A stretch of 64,000 bases of DNA, taken from NCBI GenBank assembly GCA_964555935.1, contig CAZKUN010000016.1, forward strand, positions 1 to 64,000, given 5' to 3'. The notes under the pieces were generated by a model. It was not told the origin of the DNA and searched no databases. It was given only the letters and a program-made list of their open reading frames with translations. Shown here piece by piece: positions 17,752 to 27,239 of the stretch (positions are counted from its first letter, which is position 1; every line of letters starts with the position of its first letter). The stretch comes from CAZKUN01 sp964555935. GTDB taxonomy: Bacteria; Armatimonadota; Zipacnadia; Zipacnadales; VGFC01. A program made the translations under genes and the position numbers.

Positions 17752-20700
17752 ATGACACGAGCGCCTATCTGGGCACTGCTGTGCCTCTCAGTTGCACTTG
17801 CCGGACCTGCCGCCCATGCCGAAGACTGGCCGATGTGGCGTTATGACGCCGGCCGCACCGCGGCCTCGCCGGAGGAGTTGCCCACTGACTTGCATCTTCA
17901 GTGGACGCTGAAACTCCCCACGCCCAAGGCCGCTTGGCCGTGGACGCAGTACCGTCTCCTGTTCGATGCATCGTATGAGCCGATCGTCATGGGCGAGCGC
18001 ATGTTCGTGGCGTCGATGGTCCGCGACAGCGTTACGGCATACGATCTCGCCACGGGCGAGGAGGCCTGGCGCTTCTACGCCGAGGGCCCTGTCCGATTCG
18101 CGCCCGTGGCGGCGAACGGAAGGGTGTACTTCGGCTCCGACGACGGTTGCCTCTACTGTCTGAGCGCCGACAATGGCTCGCTCATCTTCAAGTTCGATGC
18201 CACGCCAACGAACCGGATGATCCTTGGCAACGAGCGCATGATCTCAAGCTGGCCCATGCGGGGCGCGCCGGTGCTCTACGATGGCAAGATCTACTTCGGC
18301 GCGGGCATCTGGCCGTTCATGGGCACGTTCCTCTATGCGTTGGATGCTGAGACCGGCGAGGTCGTCTGGCAGAACAGCGGCAGCGCATCCGTCTGGATCC
18401 TCCAGCCCCACGGCAGCCCGTCATTCGCCGGAGTTGGGCCTCAAGGCTACACGATCGCGACGGACGACACGATCCTCTTCTCCGGCGGACGCTCCGTCCC
18501 GGCTGCTTACGACCGCGACACCGGAGCATTTCGCTACTACTACCCGGGCTGGAACAAAGCCGGCAACTACAAGGTCTTCGCCCGTGATGAGTGGTTTCTG
18601 AACGAGGACACCATCTTCGACATCGCCGGAGGTCAGCCGTTCACGCGCGTCCGAGCGACCGTCATGTCGGCGGCGGAGATGGTCGGCATCCACGAGGGCG
18701 TCATCCAGGCATTCCCACTCCGCAAGCCTGACGAGAAACAGGTCACCAAGAAGAACAAGCGCGGCGAGGAGTACCAGGAAACCCAATACTCATACCCGCT
18801 GACATGGCAGTTCATGACCGACCCCAAACTCGACAGGCTGATGCTCCAGGCCGGATCCCGCGTGTTCGGCGCCGGGCCTGACGGGCAGATCGCCGCAGTG
18901 AACGTCCCCACCACGGGCGACAAGGGCACGTTGTCCTGGCAGTCAAAGGTCGACGGCGAGCCGTTCTCCATGATCGCGGCTAACGGTCGCTTGCTCGTCA
19001 CGACTAAGGACGGCGCCATCCACTGCTTCGGTGCCACTGAAGCCCAGGCGCGCGTCATTGAGGCGACGCCCACGTCAACCGAATCGCCTCTCAGCCCATC
19101 CGCCGAGTTGGTACTGGCGCAAACGAAGGTGACCGACGGCTACGCGCTCGTGCTAGGCCTCGGAACGGGGCAACTTGCCGAGGGGCTGGTCCGGGGCTCC
19201 AACTTGAGGGTAATCGGCGTCGACTCGGACGCCAACAAGGTCAACGCGCTTCGCCGGAAGCTCGATGACGCCGGACTGTACGGCGAACGGATCTCGCTGC
19301 TCACCGGCGACATCTCGACGCTGGACCTCCCAGCCTACTTCGCGGATCTCATCGTATCAGAGAGCCTGCCGGGCGCGGGCCTGACACGAGCAACTGATCC
19401 CATCGCCGACATCTTCCACTCGATCCGACCCTACGGCGGCATGGCTTGCTTCACGCCCGCCCAGGCGAAACGCCTGAAGGTTGAGAAGCGCGTCGACCGC
19501 GAGGATCTCCCGATGGCCGCCGTCGTTGTCGGCACGAAGGTCACCGTGCTCAGGCGGGAGGGATCGCTCCCCGGGGCGGGTTCATGGACGCACCAGAATG
19601 GCGATGTGGCCAACACGGTGTTCTCCTCCGACTCCGCCGTCAAGGGCCCCCTCGGACTGCTATGGTTCGGCGGCCCGTCGCACGCTGACGTCCTCCCTCG
19701 CCATGGCCATGGCCCGCCACCGCAGGTGCTGGGCGGGAAGGTCTTCCTTGAGGGGATGAACCTCCTCCAGGCGCGCGATGTCTACACCGGTCGAGTGCTC
19801 TGGAAGCGTGAGTTCGAGGAACTCAATACCTTTGGCGCGTACTACGATCACACGTACCGGCCCGACCCGTATGACCGCACGTATAACCAGGTCCACATCC
19901 CCGGCGCCAACGCCATCGGGACGAACTACGTCGTGACCGAAGACGCCGTCTATCTCGCCATCGGCCCCGACTGCCTCCTTCTCGATCCCGACACGGGAGA
20001 GACCGTCAGCACGTTCCGCCTGGATCCGGGCGATGAGCCTCGAAACTGGGGCTACATCGGAGTCTACGGCAACTACCTGATCGCCGGCGCGCGTCCGCTG
20101 GGGCTGAGCGATGAGGAAGTTACTCGCAACGACAAGTTCTCGGTCGGGAGCCAGGATCTCGTTGTTCTGAATCGCGAGACGGGCGACATCATCTGGAGCC
20201 GCGAGGCGGCCCACAACTTCAGGCACAACACCATCATCGCCGGCGCGGGCAAGGTATTCTGCGTCGATGGCATGTCCAAGCCACGCCTGGAGCACCTGAA
20301 GAAACGCGGCATTGAGGTCTCGGCGGAACCGCGCATCCTGGCACTTGACGTGGCCACGGGCGATGAGATCTGGAGCACCACCGAGAACGTCGCCGGCACG
20401 TGGCTGGGATACTCCGAGGAATTCGATATCCTCCTCCACGGTGGAAGCCGCGCGGGCGACCGGGCGCGCGACGAGGTCGGCAAGGGAATGGCCGCCTACA
20501 AGGGCGCGGACGGATCGTCGCTGTGGTATGACGACCGCTCCTACTCAGGTCCACCCATCCTGCGGCATGACACGATCATCACCCAGACCGGCGGCGGCAA
20601 TACTTCCGCCGGCCCAGCCCACTTCTACAGCCTCATCACGGGCGAACCGATCACGCGGGAGCACCCCCTGACCGGCGCCGATATCCCGATGAACTGGATC

Positions 20701-21582
20701 CGGTTCAAGGGCTGCAACACGGCCGTCGCCAGCGAGAACCTACTCACATTCCGTTCCGCCTCCGCGTGTTTCGTCGACTTCACGACCGGCACCGGCACGA
20801 CGACCATTGGCGGATTCAAGTCCGGGTGCACGTCGAACCTCATCGTCGCGGACGGCGTCCTGAACGCGCCCGACTACACGCGCACCTGCACGTGCTCGTA
20901 CCAGAACCAGAGCTCCCTTGCCTTGGCCTACGATCCCGACGTTGAGGCGTGGTCATTCGACTACTTCCTGCCGACTGAAGAACCAGCGCCGATCTCGCGG
21001 CTGGGCATCAACTTCGGCGCGCCGGGGAATCGCGCGGCCGAGTCCGGGACGCTGTTCCTCGAGATCCCCAACGTCGGCGGCCCGTCGCCAAACGTGCCTG
21101 TCCGCCTGCTGTCGGGCGACCCGACCTGGTTCCGCCACCACTCATCACGCGTGGCCGGCGACATGGCGTGGGTCGGGGCGTCAGGCATCAAAGGCACGGT
21201 GACGATAGCGATCCGACCATTCCTCCAGCCTGAAGCGGCGGGTCAACCCGTTCAGGCCATTGAGCGTAACGCGCACACGCTCGATCTGCCAACCGATGAA
21301 CCCGCCGGCTCCTTCGACGCGCCGCGAGCGTACACCGTCCGGCTCTACTTCACCGAAACCGACGGTCTCTCCCGCGGCGAGCGCGTCTTCAACGTGTCGC
21401 TGCAGGGCGAGACCGCCCTCGAGAACTTCGACATCGCGGCGACGGCCGGCGGGCCGGGCCGGACGGTCGTGCAGGAGTTCGCCGGGATCGGAATCAAGGA
21501 TGACTTGGCCATTTCGCTCACGCCCGTTAGTGGCGCCGAGCCCGTACTCTCGGGCGTTGAGTTGCTTGCCGAACTCGAATAG
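17752..21582 (+). CDS. Exported PQQ-type beta-propeller / methyltransferase-fold / malectin fusion
   Basis: Starts at ATG 17752 (MTRAPIWALLCLSVALAGPAAHA, signal peptide); an earlier in-frame ATG would hide the signal. The product is 1,276 aa. Residues ~25-455 and ~610-1080 are PQQ-quinoprotein-like propeller blades (VTAYDLATGEEAWRF, VYFGSDDGCLYCL, LVVLNRETGDIIWSREAA). Between them, residues ~463-605 form a class I SAM-methyltransferase Rossmann domain: motif I VLGLGTGQ, acidic motif VIGVDSD, then GDISTLDLP and DLIVSESLPGAG. Residues ~1125-1275 resemble a malectin sugar-binding domain (RAYTVRLYFTETDG). It may be a periplasmic sugar or alcohol dehydrogenase-like or scaffold protein. A SAM-using domain in an exported protein is odd. 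Gap to the next gene is 18 nt. Confidence 0.75.
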   Translation: MTRAPIWALLCLSVALAGPAAHAEDWPMWRYDAGRTAASPEELPTDLHLQWTLKLPTPKAAWPWTQYRLLFDASYEPIVMGERMFVASMVRDSVTAYDLATGEEAWRFYAEGPVRFAPVAANGRVYFGSDDGCLYCLSADNGSLIFKFDATPTNRMILGNERMISSWPMRGAPVLYDGKIYFGAGIWPFMGTFLYALDAETGEVVWQNSGSASVWILQPHGSPSFAGVGPQGYTIATDDTILFSGGRSVPAAYDRDTGAFRYYYPGWNKAGNYKVFARDEWFLNEDTIFDIAGGQPFTRVRATVMSAAEMVGIHEGVIQAFPLRKPDEKQVTKKNKRGEEYQETQYSYPLTWQFMTDPKLDRLMLQAGSRVFGAGPDGQIAAVNVPTTGDKGTLSWQSKVDGEPFSMIAANGRLLVTTKDGAIHCFGATEAQARVIEATPTSTESPLSPSAELVLAQTKVTDGYALVLGLGTGQLAEGLVRGSNLRVIGVDSDANKVNALRRKLDDAGLYGERISLLTGDISTLDLPAYFADLIVSESLPGAGLTRATDPIADIFHSIRPYGGMACFTPAQAKRLKVEKRVDREDLPMAAVVVGTKVTVLRREGSLPGAGSWTHQNGDVANTVFSSDSAVKGPLGLLWFGGPSHADVLPRHGHGPPPQVLGGKVFLEGMNLLQARDVYTGRVLWKREFEELNTFGAYYDHTYRPDPYDRTYNQVHIPGANAIGTNYVVTEDAVYLAIGPDCLLLDPDTGETVSTFRLDPGDEPRNWGYIGVYGNYLIAGARPLGLSDEEVTRNDKFSVGSQDLVVLNRETGDIIWSREAAHNFRHNTIIAGAGKVFCVDGMSKPRLEHLKKRGIEVSAEPRILALDVATGDEIWSTTENVAGTWLGYSEEFDILLHGGSRAGDRARDEVGKGMAAYKGADGSSLWYDDRSYSGPPILRHDTIITQTGGGNTSAGPAHFYSLITGEPITREHPLTGADIPMNWIRFKGCNTAVASENLLTFRSASACFVDFTTGTGTTTIGGFKSGCTSNLIVADGVLNAPDYTRTCTCSYQNQSSLALAYDPDVEAWSFDYFLPTEEPAPISRLGINFGAPGNRAAESGTLFLEIPNVGGPSPNVPVRLLSGDPTWFRHHSSRVAGDMAWVGASGIKGTVTIAIRPFLQPEAAGQPVQAIERNAHTLDLPTDEPAGSFDAPRAYTVRLYFTETDGLSRGERVFNVSLQGETALENFDIAATAGGPGRTVVQEFAGIGIKDDLAISLTPVSGAEPVLSGVELLAELE

Positions 21583-21600
21583 GCCCTCGGAGGCGTCCCA

Positions 21601-24600
21601 ATGCGCCGCATCCATCTCGCGGTGATCCTCGCTTTGGTTGCGATCGTCGTCGCGCCCGCGCTCGCCGCTGACCCGCCGGTCTACTCGCACAAGCCCAACG
21701 CAATCGAATTCGAGCCGCGCGAGGCGAAGTTCGCGCGCATCGTCGTGCGGGCGACGAGTTCGGGCACGCAAGCGTGCATCGATGAGCTTGAGGTCTACGC
21801 GCCAGGGAGCGAAGACAACCTGGCGCTGGAGGGCACCCCGTCTGCCTCGTCGTGTTTCGCCGGCTACGCAGCCCATGCCATCGTCCATCTGAACGATGGC
21901 GAGTACGGCAACGCTCGGAGCTGGATCGCCGCCACCACTGGCGAGGAGTGGGCACAGGTCGAACTGGCCGAGCCCGCGATGGTCGCCAAGGTCGTCATCT
22001 CGCGCGACCGCAACCGCCAGTACGGCGACCGCGTGCCGACGGACTTCGATGTCCGGCTGTCCCTCGATGGGGACACGTGGGAAACGGTCCGCGCGATCGA
22101 GACCGTAGCCATCAATGGTGCCCTCGGCCCGGGCGGGCCCGATCCCGTCGTGCCCGGTCCGCCGCCGCCGCCCAAGATCGGCACAGACGGCAGTGTCCAC
22201 GCAACGGCCGCCGCCACGCTCGACGTTCCGACCGAGGATGCGTCCGGCTTCACCAACCTCGCGTTGCTACCCGACGCCAGGGCGTCTGCATCCAGTGTCT
22301 ACGCCGATGGCGGCAACAGACTTCACCAGATCGCGCACCTCAACGACGGCCTCGCCGGTAACCCCCACAGTTGGATCAGCAAGGGCGAGCCATCGTGGGC
22401 GGAGATCGATCTCGGCGACGAACACTGGGTCTGCAAGGTCGCGCTCGGGAACGACGCATCGGGCCAACTTGGCGACCGGTCGGCCACGAGTTTCCGGATT
22501 CTTCTAGCGACTGAGCGCGCCGATGACAGCGACGACGACGCGTGGACGCCTGCCTACGAGCGGTCCGCTGGGCCCCTGCTGTTGCGGTCTGAGTTCACCT
22601 TCAAACCGATCCGCGCGCGCTGGGTCCGCGTCGCCATCGACACTGCGGCCCGATCCGAAGCTCGGATCGATGAGATCGAGGTTTATGGGCGCAAGTCGAC
22701 CATCACTCTGGCGGAGGTCGGGCCGTTGACGCCGCAGGACTCGCCCTCGGTGGGCGACGCTCAGCTTCTCCGCGACGCGTTCGTGGCCGAGGAGCACGCC
22801 TGGCTCAAGACATACGGACGCGCGGATCTATCGCCCCTGCTCGTGCCGTACAACGGGCGCGTCACCGAGTATCCGAGGCATGTCGGCGATGATTGGTTGC
22901 CCCTTCCGCCGATGGCAACCAAGCCCGCCCTGGATGGCGACCTCAGCGACGCCTGCTGGCTCGACGCGTCCCGTGGCGTGGCGCGCGTGGCCGACCCCTA
23001 TGACTTCGACCAGTCGCCGCTCGTCGAGCACATCGCTCGGGCCGGGCACGACGACGAGAGCCTCTATCTCGCCATCCGCACGGATCGTCTCCTGAGCGGG
23101 CATGTCGCCGTGATCTACCCCATCGGGTGGCACGAGGCGTCCGTGCTGGCGATCACCGGCGACGGACTCGTGCTGAACAAGTACGAGCGAGAGGGAGACC
23201 AGTCGGCGAGTCTTGTGGAGACGATTCCCGTCGAGGGCGCCCACAGCGCCGATCTCACCCGGTTCGAGGTCAAGCTGCCCCTGAGCGCGTTCCCTGAGTG
23301 CGAGACTCGCGGCCTGCGCGTCGGCCTGGGCATGGGCGGGCGCCACACGAGCGCGCTCGGGCGCCAGGTGGACTTTGTGTTCGCGCCGCTCGCCGTGGGC
23401 CAAGTCGGCCCTTGCGTCGACGGCACGTTCGACCTTCGAGTGTCGGTGCCCGAGTCAGCGGAAGCCACCACCATCACCGGCTTGGCCGCGGAGCCACTCG
23501 CCCTGGGGGCCGGCGAGGCTCGTGTCGTGAAGATCGCGGCAGACGCGGGGGCCATCGGCCCCAGGGCGGACGTTGACTTCGCCACGACTGCGGGCGACCA
23601 GTTCAGCCTGCACCTCTTCCGGTACGATCCCCTTGAGCGGACGCTGACCCTCGCTGAGGAGATGGCCACGCGGTTCGCGGCGAAGGGCATTGATGTGGGC
23701 AGCGAGCGCGCGGAGCTCGACCGCCTGCGTGAACTCCAGCACGGCCTGCTCGCGAAGGCTCCCGATCTCACCGACACTCGTGAGGCCTTCTACACATCCC
23801 GTCTCGCAAAGCGCGACCTGTTCCTCCGCGATCCCGATCTCGCGCCTGTCGAGAGGGTCCTGTTCGTCAAGCGCCACGCCTTCCACCCATCTCACATCTA
23901 CACCGACTACACGGACGCGCCGTTCCGGCCCGGCGGCGGCGTCTATACCATCGACATCCCCCGGAAGGATGGACGCATCGATCCTGCGCTAGCCGCCCTG
24001 ACTGAACTCTTCGACGCCGAGGGCGGCATCCCGCGTGACCCGATTGCGGACTTCGACCTTGGCCGCATCTACTTCGGCCACCGGCCCACGGCGGACGGCT
24101 TCTACCACATCAACTCGATGAACGCCGACGGTTCGGATCTGCAGCAGATCACCGACGGGCCGTACCACGATTTCTATCCCGTGCCCCTGCCCGATGGCGG
24201 CCTCGGGTTCATCACCACGCGCTGCACCTCCCGGGTCTTCTGCTTCCGGTGGACGTCGTCCGTTCTCTTCCGGATGAACCCGGACGGCTCCGAAATCCGC
24301 CCGCTGTCGTTCTCAAGTCTCAGCGAGTGGGCGCCGACGGTCATGCGCGATGGGCGAATCATCTGGACGCGCTGGGAGTACGTCGACAAGGGCGCGGATT
24401 TCAGTCAGACGCTCTGGTCCATCAACCCGGACGGCACCGATCCGGAGGTTGTGTTCGGCAACACGATCATCCAGCCAAACGGGTACGCGTCCGGTCGCGA
24501 GGTGCCAGGGACCAGCGAGATCTCATGCACGCTCGTCAGCCACTTCGGCGACATCAACGGGCCGGTGGCGTTGGTTGATCTCTCGAAGGGGCGCTTCAAC

Positions 24601-25740
24601 CCCAAGGCGATCACCAGCATCACGCCCGAGGTCCCGTGGCCCGGCAACTGGCCTCGCAGCGAGTGCTTCCGCGACCCCTACCCAATCTCAGGCGATCTCT
24701 TCCTCGTCTCTCACGCGCCGCGCGACCGCTTCGGCCTATACGTCATCGACCGTTTCGGCAACCGAGAAGTGCTTCACATGGACGCGACGTATGGCTCGAT
24801 GGGTCCGATCCCGTTCCGCGTTGCCGAGCCGCCCCCCGCTCTGCCGGACGTGACTGATCCGACGTCCGACACGGGCGAGTTCGTGATGATCGACGTGAAC
24901 CGGGGCCTGGAGGACACAGTGCCCGAGGGCCAAGTCAAGTGGCTGCGCGTGGTCGAGGAAGTGCGCCACAACCTGAATGCCAAGCCGAACTTCGACCACG
25001 AGGACTTCATGAAGTGGTACGCCTCGCCGGTGGACATCGTCAGCGGCCCGTCGGGCTGGCCGGCTTACACGGCGAAGGCTCCACTGGGTCTCGTTCGCGT
25101 CGAGGAGGACGGCTCGGCCCGCTTCAAAGCACCCGCAGGCAAGGTGCTCTACTTCCAAGCGCTGGACGCGGACTTCAACGAACTGCAGCGGATGCGAAGT
25201 GTCGTGCAGCTTCAGCCCGGCGAGACGCGGAGCTGCGTCGGTTGCCACGAGGACCGCGCGTCAACGCCGCCCACGCAGCATCCAATCGCTCTGGACAAGC
25301 CGGCGCAAGTGATCCAGCCCCACCCGTGGGGTAGCGGCGCGTTCTCGTACGAGCAAGTGGTCCAGCCCGTGCTCGACCGGAAGTGCGTCTCGTGTCACGA
25401 TGCGACTGGGGCGCAGCCGGACCTGCGCGCCGACCTCGATTTCGAGCGCGTGCCGGTCTCGTACCGCAGTTTCATATCGGGGGGCTACGTGGACTTCGTC
25501 GACTGTGGATTCAACTCGGCGGGGTGTGAGAAGCGCGAGCCGTTGACCTTCGGCACAGTGAAGAGCCGCTTGTGGCCGATCCTCGAGGACGAGAACCACG
25601 GCGGCGTCGAGTTGACGGTCGCCGAGATGCTCCGCATCAAGACTTGGACCGATCTGAACTGCCCGCTCTGGCCCGACTATCAGTTCCGTCCCGACCGTCC
25701 GGGCCCAGATGTACAGGTGACGCAGACCAACCCCCATTGA
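21601..25740 (+). CDS. Exported discoidin / propeller / hydrazine-synthase-alpha-like cytochrome
   Basis: This is a 1,379-residue protein with signal peptide MRRIHLAVILALVAIVVAPALAA. Residues ~25-175 and ~205-365 are two F5/8-type (discoidin) galactose-binding domains (NLALEGTPSASS, FTNLALLPDARASASS). Residues ~430-620 resemble a DOMON/CBM9 domain (ALDGDLSDACWLDASR). A WD40/TolB-like propeller (~810-1080; YHINSMNADGSDLQQITDGPY) and the domain found in the hydrazine synthase alpha subunit follow. Two c-type heme motifs, CVGCH (residues 1212-1216) and CVSCH (1262-1266), lie near the end. This family is common in Planctomycetota and relatives and has no known reaction. It may couple glycan binding to periplasmic electron transfer. 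It is the last gene before a strong hairpin. Confidence 0.8.
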   Translation: MRRIHLAVILALVAIVVAPALAADPPVYSHKPNAIEFEPREAKFARIVVRATSSGTQACIDELEVYAPGSEDNLALEGTPSASSCFAGYAAHAIVHLNDGEYGNARSWIAATTGEEWAQVELAEPAMVAKVVISRDRNRQYGDRVPTDFDVRLSLDGDTWETVRAIETVAINGALGPGGPDPVVPGPPPPPKIGTDGSVHATAAATLDVPTEDASGFTNLALLPDARASASSVYADGGNRLHQIAHLNDGLAGNPHSWISKGEPSWAEIDLGDEHWVCKVALGNDASGQLGDRSATSFRILLATERADDSDDDAWTPAYERSAGPLLLRSEFTFKPIRARWVRVAIDTAARSEARIDEIEVYGRKSTITLAEVGPLTPQDSPSVGDAQLLRDAFVAEEHAWLKTYGRADLSPLLVPYNGRVTEYPRHVGDDWLPLPPMATKPALDGDLSDACWLDASRGVARVADPYDFDQSPLVEHIARAGHDDESLYLAIRTDRLLSGHVAVIYPIGWHEASVLAITGDGLVLNKYEREGDQSASLVETIPVEGAHSADLTRFEVKLPLSAFPECETRGLRVGLGMGGRHTSALGRQVDFVFAPLAVGQVGPCVDGTFDLRVSVPESAEATTITGLAAEPLALGAGEARVVKIAADAGAIGPRADVDFATTAGDQFSLHLFRYDPLERTLTLAEEMATRFAAKGIDVGSERAELDRLRELQHGLLAKAPDLTDTREAFYTSRLAKRDLFLRDPDLAPVERVLFVKRHAFHPSHIYTDYTDAPFRPGGGVYTIDIPRKDGRIDPALAALTELFDAEGGIPRDPIADFDLGRIYFGHRPTADGFYHINSMNADGSDLQQITDGPYHDFYPVPLPDGGLGFITTRCTSRVFCFRWTSSVLFRMNPDGSEIRPLSFSSLSEWAPTVMRDGRIIWTRWEYVDKGADFSQTLWSINPDGTDPEVVFGNTIIQPNGYASGREVPGTSEISCTLVSHFGDINGPVALVDLSKGRFNPKAITSITPEVPWPGNWPRSECFRDPYPISGDLFLVSHAPRDRFGLYVIDRFGNREVLHMDATYGSMGPIPFRVAEPPPALPDVTDPTSDTGEFVMIDVNRGLEDTVPEGQVKWLRVVEEVRHNLNAKPNFDHEDFMKWYASPVDIVSGPSGWPAYTAKAPLGLVRVEEDGSARFKAPAGKVLYFQALDADFNELQRMRSVVQLQPGETRSCVGCHEDRASTPPTQHPIALDKPAQVIQPHPWGSGAFSYEQVVQPVLDRKCVSCHDATGAQPDLRADLDFERVPVSYRSFISGGYVDFVDCGFNSAGCEKREPLTFGTVKSRLWPILEDENHGGVELTVAEMLRIKTWTDLNCPLWPDYQFRPDRPGPDVQVTQTNPH

Positions 25741-25746
25741 ACGAGA

Positions 25747-25777
25747 CGGGGGAGCCGCGATCGTGCCGGCTCCCCCG
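25747..25777. terminator. Bidirectional hairpin terminator
   Basis: A 10-bp perfect stem (CGGGGGAGCC / GGCTCCCCCG) with an 11-nt loop lies 7 nt after the stop of the cytochrome gene and 28 nt before the stop of the convergent GH4 gene. No long T-run follows on either strand. Position and stem stability support termination for both genes. Confidence 0.75.
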
Positions 25778-25804
25778 CTGCCTCGCGTATCGATCATCTA
25801 CCCC

Positions 25805-27127
25805 TTAGAACGTCACCGTCTCGAACTGCGGCAGGTGCGGGGCGTTCTTCTTCAGCATCGCCTTGACCATTCTTTTGATCTCATCCAGGCCGCATACCGC
25901 CGCCGTCAGCGGATCGTAGCAGATCGCCTGGTAGACCAACTCCGGGTTACCGGTCAGCGCGGCCTCGACTGTCATTTCCTCGATCGACGCGCTCAGCGCC
26001 GTGATCGGCTGCACTGTCGCCGGCAGCTCGCCGACATGCACCGGGTTCAGCGCGCGCTTCGACGCGAAGACTGGGACCTCAACGCAGCAGTTCTGCGGGA
26101 GGTTGGTGATGATGCCCGTGTTCGGCACGTTGCCGTTGAACTCGAAGGAGTCGCCGCCTAGCCACGCGTTGATGATTGAGGCCGCGTACTCGTGGCCGCG
26201 CGCGAGGTTCAGCGGAGCGGGGTCATCGAGCCACCCCTGGATGTCTTTCTTCCAAGTCTTGCCCCGAGCCAGGTAGCTCTTGACGATGTAGGCATACTCG
26301 CCCGGGTTCCAGCCCGTGCCATCCGTGCAGTACTTCTCGATGAGGTCCGGGCGCTTGCGGAACCACCAGTTGTACTCGGAGTTGTGACCACTCGACTCGG
26401 TCACGTAGTACCCGAGCGCCATGAACATCGCGTTGCGGACCTGCTCGTGGTCGCGGATCTTCTTCTTCATCGCGGCCTTCAGCAGCGGGTAGGCGTCCTC
26501 GCCGTTCCACTCGTACTTCACGAACCAGCTCAGGTGGTTGATGCCGGCGCAGACGTACGTGATCTCATCCATCGGCGCGCCGATCCAGTTGGCCAGCATG
26601 TGAGCTGTGCCCTGGACGCTGTGGCAGAGGCCGCTGGAGACGATGGACGTCTCGCGCTGCATGGCGCGGCAAAGCATCGCCATCGGGTTAGTGTAGTTGA
26701 GGAGCAGCGCCTTGGGGCACAGCTCTTCCATGTCCTTGCAGATGCTGACCATCACGGGGATGGTCCGCAGCGCGCGGAAGATGCCCGACGGTCCGCGGGT
26801 GTCACCGACATTGGTGTCGACGCCGTACTTTTTCGGGATCTCAATATCGTGACGCCAGACCTGAACGCCCCCAGCGAGGATCGTGACAAGGACCGCGTCC
26901 GCGCCCTTGAGCGCCTTGCGCCGGTCGGTCGTCGCCGTCACCTTCGCCGGACGCGCGCCTTCGTCCACGATCCGCTGGACGGCCCGCGTGATGTAGTCAA
27001 GCCGCTCTTCGTCAATGTCCATCAAACATAACTCGGCGTCCTCGGTCGTGCTGAAGGTGAGGATGTCCTTCACGAGCGTGCGGGTGAAGCCAAAACTCCC
27101 GGCACCAATGAACGCAATCTTCGCCAT
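25805..27127 (-). CDS. GH4 family NAD+- and metal-dependent alpha-glycosidase (alpha-galactosidase type)
   Basis: This is a cytoplasmic protein of 440 aa. ATG 27127 is chosen because GGAGAG lies 9 nt upstream and the Rossmann motif [11 protein letters not shown] then begins immediately. GH4 enzymes hydrolyse glycosides by a redox/elimination mechanism using NAD+ and Mn2+. The visible landmarks are NYTNP (144-148), CHS (168-170, metal ligands; the CHS form is found in alpha-glucosidase/alpha-galactosidase members rather than CNxP of the 6-phospho-beta-glucosidases), GINH (195-198) and [14 protein letters not shown]. It is 113 nt downstream of a URO-D-family gene on the same strand and may be co-transcribed with it. 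It likely acts on imported alpha-galactosides or related disaccharides. Confidence 0.88.
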   Translation of the reverse strand: MAKIAFIGAGSFGFTRTLVKDILTFSTTEDAELCLMDIDEERLDYITRAVQRIVDEGARPAKVTATTDRRKALKGADAVLVTILAGGVQVWRHDIEIPKKYGVDTNVGDTRGPSGIFRALRTIPVMVSICKDMEELCPKALLLNYTNPMAMLCRAMQRETSIVSSGLCHSVQGTAHMLANWIGAPMDEITYVCAGINHLSWFVKYEWNGEDAYPLLKAAMKKKIRDHEQVRNAMFMALGYYVTESSGHNSEYNWWFRKRPDLIEKYCTDGTGWNPGEYAYIVKSYLARGKTWKKDIQGWLDDPAPLNLARGHEYAASIINAWLGGDSFEFNGNVPNTGIITNLPQNCCVEVPVFASKRALNPVHVGELPATVQPITALSASIEEMTVEAALTGNPELVYQAICYDPLTAAVCGLDEIKRMVKAMLKKNAPHLPQFETVTF

Positions 27128-27239
27128 TGTGATCGTCTCTCCGTTTCCCGTTCTGGGGTCCCAATGGCCCCGATTCATGTGACCGCGACAGGTTCAATGG
27201 GCCGTTAGCGCCGACCTCAAGACCCGTCGTTTCTTCCGA

